Shown here piece by piece: positions 57,551-64,000 of a stretch of 64,000 nt of DNA; positions within the stretch are counted from its first letter, which is position 1; every line of letters begins with the position of its first letter. The DNA is taken from assembly GCA_021713395.1 (NCBI GenBank), contig JAKJJT010000007.1, forward strand, positions 1-64,000, given 5' to 3'. A model generated the notes under the pieces. That model made no database searches and was not told the origin of the DNA. It saw nothing but the letters and a program-made list of their open reading frames with translations. This DNA comes from Thiotrichales bacterium 19S9-11. GTDB lineage: Bacteria > Pseudomonadota > Gammaproteobacteria > Francisellales > Francisellaceae. The position numbers were made by a program, and so were the translations under genes.

Positions 57551-58349
57551 CTTTAACAGTGTGAGACGTAGTCAGTTCACGCATGACGCGTGCAACTAAT
57601 TTGGGATTGCCAGCGATTAAATTGCCGCTAGTTAAGTAGTTCTCTCCCCCATTTAGTTCACTGATGGTTGCACCAGCTTCTCGCGCGATTAGTGAGCCTG
57701 CCGCAACATCCCATTCTTTTGCATTAAAGCACCAGCAAGCATCTAAAAATCCTGCAGCAACATAGGCTAAATCAAGCGCAAGTGAGCCGCTATATCTAAA
57801 CCCTGCAACTTTATCATGTAATGCATTTAGTGATTGATAATTGTTGCTATCATAAGGTTTATTTGGCGAAGCACCAATTAAAGTACCATCTAATTTTTGA
57901 CGACTAGATGCTCTAATCCTTCTATCGTTTAATTGAGCGCCATTACCTCTTATTGCTGTAAATAACTGATCTGTATTTGGATTATAAATAACACCTAACT
58001 CAACTCGGTGTCTGTATTTTAGAGCAATAGATACACAAAAGTGTCCCAAGCCGTGAAGATAGTTGGTTGTGCCATCGATTGGGTCAACAACCCAAGTGTA
58101 GTCAGACTCAGAGTTGCCAACTAAGCCAGCTTCTTCAGATAATATAGCATGATCTGGGTAAGCTTTTTGTAAGTGATAAAGAATTTCTCTTTCTGACAGT
58201 AAGTCAACTTCAGAAACGAAGTCATTTGGTGATTTTTCTTTAAATGAAATATCTGATAAATTTTCAAGCTTACGTAACATTAGGTCACCAGCTTTGCGTG
58301 CTGCCCTAATCGCAATGGTTTGCATTGGTTGTACTGATAGACCGATCAT
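57540..58349 (-). CDS. suhB: Inositol-1-monophosphatase family protein SuhB
   Basis: A 269-residue Mg-dependent phosphatase with 'WVVDPIDGTTNYLHG' and 'WDVAAGSLIAREAGA', the two family signatures. In E. coli SuhB also takes part in the rRNA antitermination complex. Upstream and overlapping with rsmB, divergent from trmJ; suhB-trmJ divergence is conserved in many gammaproteobacteria. Confidence 0.95.
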   Translation of the reverse strand: MIGLSVQPMQTIAIRAARKAGDLMLRKLENLSDISFKEKSPNDFVSEVDLLSEREILYHLQKAYPDHAILSEEAGLVGNSESDYTWVVDPIDGTTNYLHGLGHFCVSIALKYRHRVELGVIYNPNTDQLFTAIRGNGAQLNDRRIRASSRQKLDGTLIGASPNKPYDSNNYQSLNALHDKVAGFRYSGSLALDLAYVAAGFLDACWCFNAKEWDVAAGSLIAREAGATISELNGGENYLTSGNLIAGNPKLVARVMRELTTSHTVKDEH

Positions 58350-58452
58350 AAGTTAAATCCAATAAAATATTTTAGTTCTTATAGTTTAGAATTTAAGTGT
58401 GGTAGCATGATACACTAATTTAAATCAAGCGAATAGCCATAACGTAAAAAAC

Positions 58453-59196
58453 ATGCTAGAAAAAGTACGGATTATTTTAGTCGAGCCTTCACATATGGGC
58501 AATATAGGTTCCAGTGCTCGAGCCATGATGAATATGGGCTTAAAATCATTATACCTTGTTAACCCGAAAGAAGAGCCAGGCATAGAAAGTCATCAGTTGG
58601 CTTCAGGCGCAAGTCAAGTATTAACTGAAGCGAACATCTGCTCTACATTAGCTGAAGCCTTAGAGGGCGTAGGATTAGTTATAGGAACCAGCGCAAGAGC
58701 GCGTAAGCTTTCATTGCCGATTATTAATGTTAGAGAGGCTGCAACTGAAATTAATACTTTCTTAGAGCAAGCATCACAGTCAAATAGTCAAGACGAAGTT
58801 GCAATCTTATTTGGTAGAGAAAGAACTGGGCTTTATAATGAAGAGATATTGATGTGTCATAAACATTTATACATCCCAGCAAGTAAAGAATATAACTCAC
58901 TGAACTTAGCACAGGCCGTTCAAATTATTGCTTATGAAGTTCGGATGGCATTTCGAAATAAGCTTAATGATATGCCTCAACTACCATATGTTAAGAAAGC
59001 ATCTCAAAAACAATATGAAGGATTGTATGACCATTTATCTGAGATGTTAGTGGCAACAGAGTTTCTGGATCCAGCTAACCCTGGTCTTGTGCTAGAGAGA
59101 GTAAAACGTATTTTTCAAAGAGCTCAACTGGAAGAGTCAGAGATTCATTTACTGAGAGGGATAATAAAGCAGGTGTTAACTCATAGTAAAAATTAA
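58453..59196 (+). CDS. trmJ: tRNA (Cm32/Um32) methyltransferase TrmJ
   Basis: SPOUT-class 2'-O-methyltransferase acting on position 32 of tRNA. It is 247 residues; 'ILVEPSHMGNIGSSARAMMNMG', 'LFGRERTGLYNEE' and 'IPASKEYNSLNLAQAVQII' are the knotted SAM-site motifs. The C-terminal helical extension is complete. Confidence 0.95.
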   Translation: MLEKVRIILVEPSHMGNIGSSARAMMNMGLKSLYLVNPKEEPGIESHQLASGASQVLTEANICSTLAEALEGVGLVIGTSARARKLSLPIINVREAATEINTFLEQASQSNSQDEVAILFGRERTGLYNEEILMCHKHLYIPASKEYNSLNLAQAVQIIAYEVRMAFRNKLNDMPQLPYVKKASQKQYEGLYDHLSEMLVATEFLDPANPGLVLERVKRIFQRAQLEESEIHLLRGIIKQVLTHSKN

Positions 59197-59202
59197 AAAT
59201 GA

Positions 59203-59292
59203 TTGACCAAAGCGTTAGTTAAGTCTATTTTTAGTTGTTTGAGATAGGTCGCAGTTAACGAGCATTGCTATGCTACTAAAATAGACTATACT
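59203..59292 (+). promoter_or_regulatory. Structured leader and promoters upstream of trbC
   Basis: TTGACC (59203-59208), 17-bp spacer, TATTTT (59226-59231) forms one candidate promoter. A second is TTGCTA (59265-59270), 16-bp spacer, TATACT (59287-59292). GTCTATTTTTAG (59223-59234) pairs with CTAAAATAGAC (59276-59286) in a long inverted repeat with one extra T, and AGCAT-TGCT-ATGCT lies inside. It may regulate the trb operon or end trmJ transcription. Confidence 0.45.
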
Positions 59293-59354
59293 CAATCGTA
59301 GAGTTAAGAGGAATTTAATATCAAGTTTAATGATGAAAAAGGAGATCAAGCCAC

Positions 59355-59687
59355 ATGAAGCAGAAAGCTCAAAAGATTTTTAATAAAATTATCTTTGGTG
59401 GGGTTTTATATTTTTTATTTACAGCAGTTTCTATTGCCAGTGATATGGGTGGAGAAGACTTGCCGTGGTTGAAGCCCCTAGAAACTATTACAAATGCAAT
59501 TTCTGGTCCAGTTGCAAAACTAGTAGGTGTTGTTGCAATTGTTTTAGCAGGTTTAGGTATTGCTTTTGGGGAAAGTGGTAGCGGTGTAAGAAGATTATTC
59601 CAAGTTGTTATGGGCTTGGCAATTGCATTTACTGCTGCAAGCATTGTTGCATCATGGAGTGGAGGCTCTTCTGGAGTCGTATTTTAA
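59355..59687 (+). CDS. trbC: TrbC/VirB2-type pilin
   Basis: Small prepilin of 110 residues with a signal peptide-like N-terminus (cleavage near IAS|D, about residue 29) and two hydrophobic helices ('VAKLVGVVAIVLAGLGIAFG' and 'LFQVVMGLAIAFTAASIVA') separated by a short charged loop, the VirB2/TrbC layout. First visible gene of a P-type type IV secretion operon; the ATPase gene trbB that often comes first is not upstream here. Overlaps trbD by one base (TAATG). Confidence 0.9.
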   Translation: MKQKAQKIFNKIIFGGVLYFLFTAVSIASDMGGEDLPWLKPLETITNAISGPVAKLVGVVAIVLAGLGIAFGESGSGVRRLFQVVMGLAIAFTAASIVASWSGGSSGVVF

Positions 59688-59941
59688 TGGCTACGCCTGG
59701 GTTTCAAGTCAAGGTTCATAGCGCTTTAACTGCGCCTATGTTAACAGCGGGTGTTCCAAGGCAATTTTTTATCCTAAATATGACATTTTTGGCAGCAATT
59801 ACTTTGGGGATGCAGTCACTGTATGCAATTCCTGTCTGTTTGATTTTACATTTTGTTGCAGTCATGATGGCAAAAAAGGACCCGCATTTTTTTCAAGTTA
59901 TGGTTCGGCATGTAAAACAAAAAAGTTATTATGGCATATAG
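59687..59941 (+). CDS. trbD: TrbD/VirB3-type inner membrane protein
   Basis: An 84-residue membrane protein with two hydrophobic segments and the VirB3 pattern 'VHSALTAPMLTAGVPRQFFILN' and 'AKKDPHFFQVMVRH'. The ATG at 59687 overlaps the trbC stop, which decides the start; the upstream in-frame ATG at 59654 is inside trbC. It probably works with the TrbE ATPase. Confidence 0.9.
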   Translation: MATPGFQVKVHSALTAPMLTAGVPRQFFILNMTFLAAITLGMQSLYAIPVCLILHFVAVMMAKKDPHFFQVMVRHVKQKSYYGI

Positions 59942-59944
59942 CGT

Positions 59945-62404
59945 ATGTTAAATTTATTGGAATTTAGGAAAAAACCAGATCGTTTAACGGATTTATTGCC
60001 CTGGGCTGCTTTAATTGCACCAGGAATTATCTTGAATAAAGATGGATCATTCCAACAAAGTTTGCTTTATCGTGGTCCTGATTTAGAGTCTTCAACTGAA
60101 CCTCAGCTAGTGTCAGCAACAGCAAGACTGAACAATGCGCTAAAAAGATTAGGTTCAGGTTGGGGGTTATATATTGAAGCAAGAAGACGTCAGGCAGTCA
60201 GTTATCCTAAAGAGGATTATTTTTCAGATCCAGTAAGTTGGCTTATTAATGTTGAGCGTCAGGATTTATTTGAGCGGGAGGGTGAAAACTATGAAAGTGA
60301 TTACTACCTGACATTTCAATATTTGCCGCCACAAGAGGCGATTTCAAAAGTTTCTAATGTCTTTGTTCGAAAAACAAAATCAGAAGGAAAAGCATCAGCA
60401 ACAGCTTATAAAAAACAGTTGGCTTACTTTAGTAAGACAATTAATCAGTTGTATGATATAGCCAGAGATTTTATGTATGATGTGCGTTTTTTGACAGATG
60501 AGGAAACATTAACTTATCTGCATAATTGTATTTCAGATAAAGAGCAGACAGTTCGTGTGCCAGATACACCAATGTATCTGGATGGTATATTGGCTGATAC
60601 GCCTCTGGTTGGAGGGCTTGAGCCTCAATTAGGAAAATACCACATAAGAACAGTTTCCATTTTAGGTTTTCCAAGCACATCAGTTCCTGCAATGCTTGAT
60701 GCGCTGAACTTTTTACCAATGACATATCGTTGGGTTACTCGTTTTTTACCATTAGATAAAGTTGATGCAGAGAAAATACTATCAAAGTACCGACGTCAGT
60801 GGTTTGCTAAACGAAAAGGCGTTATGACCCTTTTAAAAGAAACGCTTTCAAAGAGTGAAAGTGCAATGGTTGATAGTGCTGCGATGCAGAAGTCTATTGA
60901 TGCAGACGAGGCGCAACAGGAACTTGCAGATGACTTTGTTAGCTTTGGCTACTATACAGCAACTATTACGGTTTGGGATGAAGATCGTGATACGGTTTAT
61001 GAGAAGCAAAGAGAAATTGAGCGTGTTATTAATGGGTTAGGTTTTGTTACCGTTTCTGAGACAGTTAATGCAGTTGAAGCTTGGTTGTCCTCACTGCCGG
61101 GACAGCCAAACGCCAATGTGCGTATGCCATTAATGCATAGCTTAAATTTATCTCATTTACTGCCATTTTCAGCAGTATGGGCAGGCCCGATTAGAAATGA
61201 TCATTTAGATGGTCCGCCTCTACTATATGCACGTACAGCGGGTAATACGCCATTTAGGCTATCAAACTACATTGGAGATGTTGGACATCAGATGATACTT
61301 GGTCCAACGGGATCAGGTAAGTCTGTTTTATTAAATGTTATGGGTGCGCAGTTTTTGCGATATAAAGATGCTCAAGTATTTATTTTTGATAAAGGGGGGA
61401 GTTTTTATTCGTTAACTTCTGGTATTGGAGGGCAATATTATGAAGTTGGTGATGTAGGTCAAGGCGGTTTGGTTTTTCAACCATTAGCTTATATTGATGA
61501 AATGAAAGAAAGAATATGGGCACAAGAGTGGGTAGTTGGTTTATTGATTAATGAAAATATCACAATTACTCCAGAGGTTAGAGAAACAGTTTGGAGCGCT
61601 TTAAATGCATTAGCAGAGGTACCTAAAGAGCAAAGAACATTAACAGGCTTAAAGTCATTTACTCAAGATCAGCATCTAAGGCTTGCGCTAGAAACTTATA
61701 CATTAGGTGGTGCGTATGGCGAAGTACTTGATTGTGATCAAGAACACTTTGAGTCAGGTAACTGGCAATGTTTTGAGATGGAGCGTTTGATGGCAACGCC
61801 AAATATTATTGCGCCAGTATTAGCTTATATATTTCATGTTTTAGAAAAACGGTTTCAGGGGCAGCCAACATTAATGATTTTAGATGAAGCTTGGTTGTTT
61901 TTAGATCACCCTATTTTTGCAGATAAAATTAGAGAATGGTTGAAAACGCTTAGAAAACAGAATGTTGCCGTTGTATTTGCAACACAATCAGTTGATGATG
62001 CATTAAAATCGCCTTTGGTTTCAGCGCTAAATGAGTCATGCCCTTCAAGAATATTTCTGCCTAATGATAGAGCTATGGAGCCAAGTGTTGCAGAAGGTTA
62101 TGAAAGTCTAGGCCTTAACCAACGCCAAATACAAATCCTGGCTCATGCGATCCCTAAAAGACAATATTACTTTCAGTCATATAAAGGCAATTGCTTATTT
62201 GATTTGGGATTAGGGCCTATTGCATTAGCATTTTGCGCTTCCTCAACGCCAGAAGATAAAAAAATGGTAAATCAAGTATTAGAAAAATCTCAAGGTGATT
62301 ACCATGAGTATTTGCGTTCTTACCTGCATGCGAAAGGGCTAGATTGGGCTTATGATATTATGAAAGAATACTTTACTGGGGATGGTTCTTATGCAGCCGA
62401 CTAA
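59945..62404 (+). CDS. trbE: TrbE/VirB4-type conjugation/secretion ATPase
   Basis: An 819-residue cytoplasmic ATPase (RP4 TrbE about 850). Walker A GPTGSGKSVLLN starts at residue 453 and Walker B MILDEAWLFL at 644-653, followed by 'LRKQNVAVVFATQSVDDA'. 'FDKGGSFYSLTSGIGGQYY' is typical of the CagE/TrbE/VirB4 family. It is distinct from IcmB at 43.7 kb, showing that the window holds two separate type IV systems. The next gene starts inside its last codons. Confidence 0.95.
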   Translation: MLNLLEFRKKPDRLTDLLPWAALIAPGIILNKDGSFQQSLLYRGPDLESSTEPQLVSATARLNNALKRLGSGWGLYIEARRRQAVSYPKEDYFSDPVSWLINVERQDLFEREGENYESDYYLTFQYLPPQEAISKVSNVFVRKTKSEGKASATAYKKQLAYFSKTINQLYDIARDFMYDVRFLTDEETLTYLHNCISDKEQTVRVPDTPMYLDGILADTPLVGGLEPQLGKYHIRTVSILGFPSTSVPAMLDALNFLPMTYRWVTRFLPLDKVDAEKILSKYRRQWFAKRKGVMTLLKETLSKSESAMVDSAAMQKSIDADEAQQELADDFVSFGYYTATITVWDEDRDTVYEKQREIERVINGLGFVTVSETVNAVEAWLSSLPGQPNANVRMPLMHSLNLSHLLPFSAVWAGPIRNDHLDGPPLLYARTAGNTPFRLSNYIGDVGHQMILGPTGSGKSVLLNVMGAQFLRYKDAQVFIFDKGGSFYSLTSGIGGQYYEVGDVGQGGLVFQPLAYIDEMKERIWAQEWVVGLLINENITITPEVRETVWSALNALAEVPKEQRTLTGLKSFTQDQHLRLALETYTLGGAYGEVLDCDQEHFESGNWQCFEMERLMATPNIIAPVLAYIFHVLEKRFQGQPTLMILDEAWLFLDHPIFADKIREWLKTLRKQNVAVVFATQSVDDALKSPLVSALNESCPSRIFLPNDRAMEPSVAEGYESLGLNQRQIQILAHAIPKRQYYFQSYKGNCLFDLGLGPIALAFCASSTPEDKKMVNQVLEKSQGDYHEYLRSYLHAKGLDWAYDIMKEYFTGDGSYAAD

Positions 62405-63038
62405 CTTTCCTTTTGGTAAAGAGCTTAAGCCTTATCGCTACGGAGAGATAGAAACCCCTTTTTTATCTAAAAAACAGCAATATGATGCACCAATTGGACA
62501 ATGGCGACAAAGAGCATATAGTTGGCGATTACTTTTTTTTGTTAACATAGGTATTGCACTGTTATTAGTCCTATATTTGATTTTAATTCTGAGTGTTCGA
62601 CCGTTCAGTATCGCTGTCGTTTCAACAACACCAGAAGGTCATGTTAAGGGTGTATATAAGCTAGATTTAAATAGTAGTGCAGATATTTCAATTTATCATG
62701 GATTTATACAAAAAGGTATACAGCAATTTCTCTCATCAAAAGATAGTGCTGGTATGGGGGCATATTTTTCACCTAATTCTGTTAATCAGTTAGAACAATT
62801 TTTTAAAGGTAGGCCAACAGAAAATATACGCTTGAAGCAGTGTCAGTTTGTTAATAAAGGTCAAATAGTTTGTCAACTGCATTACGGCACTAAACAGGCA
62901 TCTGAAAAGGTAAATATTATGTTATTAATTACCAGTAAAGTACCAAATAATGTAGGCGAAATTAAGTATAATCCACTAGGCTTATTCATTAAGAACATTA
63001 CATTTCAGCCAGATAACATAAATGAAAGTAAAAGGTAA
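62391..63038 (+). CDS. VirB8/TrbF-like protein, first of two
   Basis: A 215-residue protein with about 45 cytoplasmic residues, one membrane segment ('LLFFVNIGIALLLVLYLILI') and a periplasmic domain ending in 'NPLGLFIKNITF', which resembles the NPxGxxV motif of VirB8. It has the same length and topology as the next gene product, but low sequence similarity. The ATG at 62391 has GGGGATGG at good distance; the ATG at 62382 is too close. Overlaps trbE by 14 bp. Where RP4 has one trbF after trbE, this operon has two. Confidence 0.75.
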   Translation: MQPTNFPFGKELKPYRYGEIETPFLSKKQQYDAPIGQWRQRAYSWRLLFFVNIGIALLLVLYLILILSVRPFSIAVVSTTPEGHVKGVYKLDLNSSADISIYHGFIQKGIQQFLSSKDSAGMGAYFSPNSVNQLEQFFKGRPTENIRLKQCQFVNKGQIVCQLHYGTKQASEKVNIMLLITSKVPNNVGEIKYNPLGLFIKNITFQPDNINESKR

Positions 63039-63047
63039 ATATGCAAT

Positions 63048-63722
63048 ATGGAATCAAAGAAGGATACTAAAGCAGAAAAGCAGTATGTTAATGCATATCA
63101 AGAGTGGAATGAGCGGATAGGCTCAGCTCACATACAAGCAAAAAACTGGCGACTTGCTTGTTTGATCTCAATATTAGTTATTTTGTTATTACTAGTTAGT
63201 ATTATTATGGTGATCTCATCGCAAGAGAGATATGTCTATGTTGCAGAAGTTAAACCTGGCGAACATGTTTCAAATGTTAAGCGAGTTGGTGTGACTGTTG
63301 AGCCGTCAAAAGGTCAGCAGATAGCATTGATAGGTAACTTTATTGAAAATATTATGTCTATACCACTTGATCCAGTAGTTTTAAAGAAGAACTGGGTGGA
63401 TGCTTTCCAAATGGTTGAGGGTCAAGCAACTCGTCAGTTAAATCATTTAATGCAGAAAGAAAAACCGTTCACAAAAATCGGTAAGGTTGTACAATCAACA
63501 ACAGTTGAATCTGTAACACAAGTTAGTGATAATAGTTTTGATGTTACATGGGCAACGAAAACAATTGATAGAACAGGAAAAACATTAGCAGTTAGGCTAT
63601 ATTCTGGTGTCTTTACACTATTTAAATTTAGTGCGCCTGAAACACTTGCGCAGCTATTTGTTAATCCGACTAATATGCGAATAGGCTATTTCTCATTTAA
63701 TGAAAAAGGATCAAGTCGATGA
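63048..63722 (+). CDS. trbF: TrbF/VirB8-type protein, second of two
   Basis: Inner-membrane core protein of 224 residues: cytoplasmic N-terminus with 'AYQEWNERIGSAHIQAKNWR', one membrane segment ('LACLISILVILLLLVSIIMVI') and a VirB8-fold periplasmic domain with 'KRVGVTVEPSKGQQIA', 'SFDVTWATKTIDRTGKTL' and the closing 'NPTNMRIGYFSF'. This is the better match of the two to TrbF. The stop overlaps the next start (ATGA). Confidence 0.87.
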   Translation: MESKKDTKAEKQYVNAYQEWNERIGSAHIQAKNWRLACLISILVILLLLVSIIMVISSQERYVYVAEVKPGEHVSNVKRVGVTVEPSKGQQIALIGNFIENIMSIPLDPVVLKKNWVDAFQMVEGQATRQLNHLMQKEKPFTKIGKVVQSTTVESVTQVSDNSFDVTWATKTIDRTGKTLAVRLYSGVFTLFKFSAPETLAQLFVNPTNMRIGYFSFNEKGSSR

Positions 63723-64000
63723 AAAAAATAATCTACTTATTGCCGGTAGTTGTAGCATTAGGTGGCTGCAATTCCTTTGGAGGGAAAGATACATCTGGTA
63801 ACGGTTTTGTAAGAGCAGAAAGTGCAACAACAGTTCAAACCAAAGTAGTTAGAGAATATGTTCCTGTGCCAGTGCCAGGTCAATTAATGCCAGTTCCATC
63901 TGCTGTGCCTAGTCATGTTATGGATCAAGGAAACAAAGAAAAATCACAAACATTTTTAAGTAAAGAAGCGGCTGTTGAGTATGCAAATAAGCATGCGCAA
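63719..64000 (+). CDS. Lipoprotein of the trb operon, 3' end outside window
   Basis: The first 94 codons are visible. Signal peptide with lipobox ALGGC (Cys17), then a low-complexity stretch including 'VREYVPVPVPGQLMPVP'. Position directly after trbF suggests a VirB7-like or TrbH/TrbK-like outer-membrane lipoprotein of the secretion apparatus. No specific family is recognised. Overlaps trbF by 4 bp. Confidence 0.75.
   Translation, partial: MKKIIYLLPVVVALGGCNSFGGKDTSGNGFVRAESATTVQTKVVREYVPVPVPGQLMPVPSAVPSHVMDQGNKEKSQTFLSKEAAVEYANKHAQ

Overview
The window is AT-rich chromosomal DNA (G+C in the mid-30s per cent by eye, not counted) from a gammaproteobacterium. The housekeeping genes (ligA, guaA, gltX, purB, ubiE-ubiJ-ubiB, smpB-ratA-rnfH, bamB/yfgM) are gammaproteobacterial in type. 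A core block of Dot/Icm type IVB secretion genes, a large ankyrin-repeat protein, an M4 metalloprotease and several lineage-specific proteins point to a host-associated or facultatively intracellular member of the Legionellales/Thiotrichales side of the class (Legionella, Coxiella, Piscirickettsia or Fangia relatives). The sequence alone does not give a genus.

Layout. 1-3.6 kb: the 3' part of a very large ankyrin-repeat gene with an exact 414-bp-period tandem duplication and two coding microsatellites. 3.7-19.3 kb: housekeeping genes on the + strand (yfgM, bamB, a Bcr/CflA-type exporter, tesB, the large NAD-glutamate dehydrogenase, ligA, purK, guaA, proC, yggT). 19.3-20.5 kb: a lone HigA-type antitoxin gene bracketed by a short repeated element, and an orphan gene. 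20.6-27.3 kb: a complete biotin locus, bioA divergent from bioB-F-H-C-D, with birA at the end and a BirA-type operator between the divergent promoters. 27.4-30.1 kb: a secreted M4 metalloprotease and a tail-anchored coiled-coil orphan. 30.1-32.4 kb: gltX, tRNA-Ala, two identical tRNA-Glu genes and a YdcH-like gene. 32.4-36.2 kb: an ArgP-like regulator divergent from an artPIQM-like amino-acid ABC transporter. 36.3-39.4 kb: a secreted protein, a TauE/SafE permease and a cysteine-desulfurase-like enzyme.

39.4-47.8 kb is the most unusual part: a Dot/Icm block in the order icmK(dotH)-icmE(dotG)-icmG(dotF)-icmB(dotO)-icmW-icmL(dotI). It is preceded by a gene that appears to fuse a VirB9/TrbG C-terminal-type domain to an eight-stranded outer-membrane beta-barrel. 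The DotG homologue is short (446 aa), and icmW, an effector-adaptor gene, lies inside the core block.

47.8-59.2 kb: housekeeping genes (purB, smpB, ratA, rnfH, a HIT protein, ubiB-ubiJ-ubiE, rsmB, suhB, trmJ) with two orphans, a DUF4823-like lipoprotein and a signal-less M15 peptidase joined by a 13-bp minisatellite. 59.3-64 kb: the start of a second, P-type (Trb/VirB-like) type IV secretion operon, with trbC, trbD, trbE, two consecutive VirB8/TrbF-like genes and a lipoprotein gene cut by the window end. Two distinct type IV systems therefore lie about 11.5 kb apart. No integrase, transposase, relaxase or CRISPR array is visible. No gene-free stretch exceeds 300 bases; the longest is the 269 bp in front of icmK.
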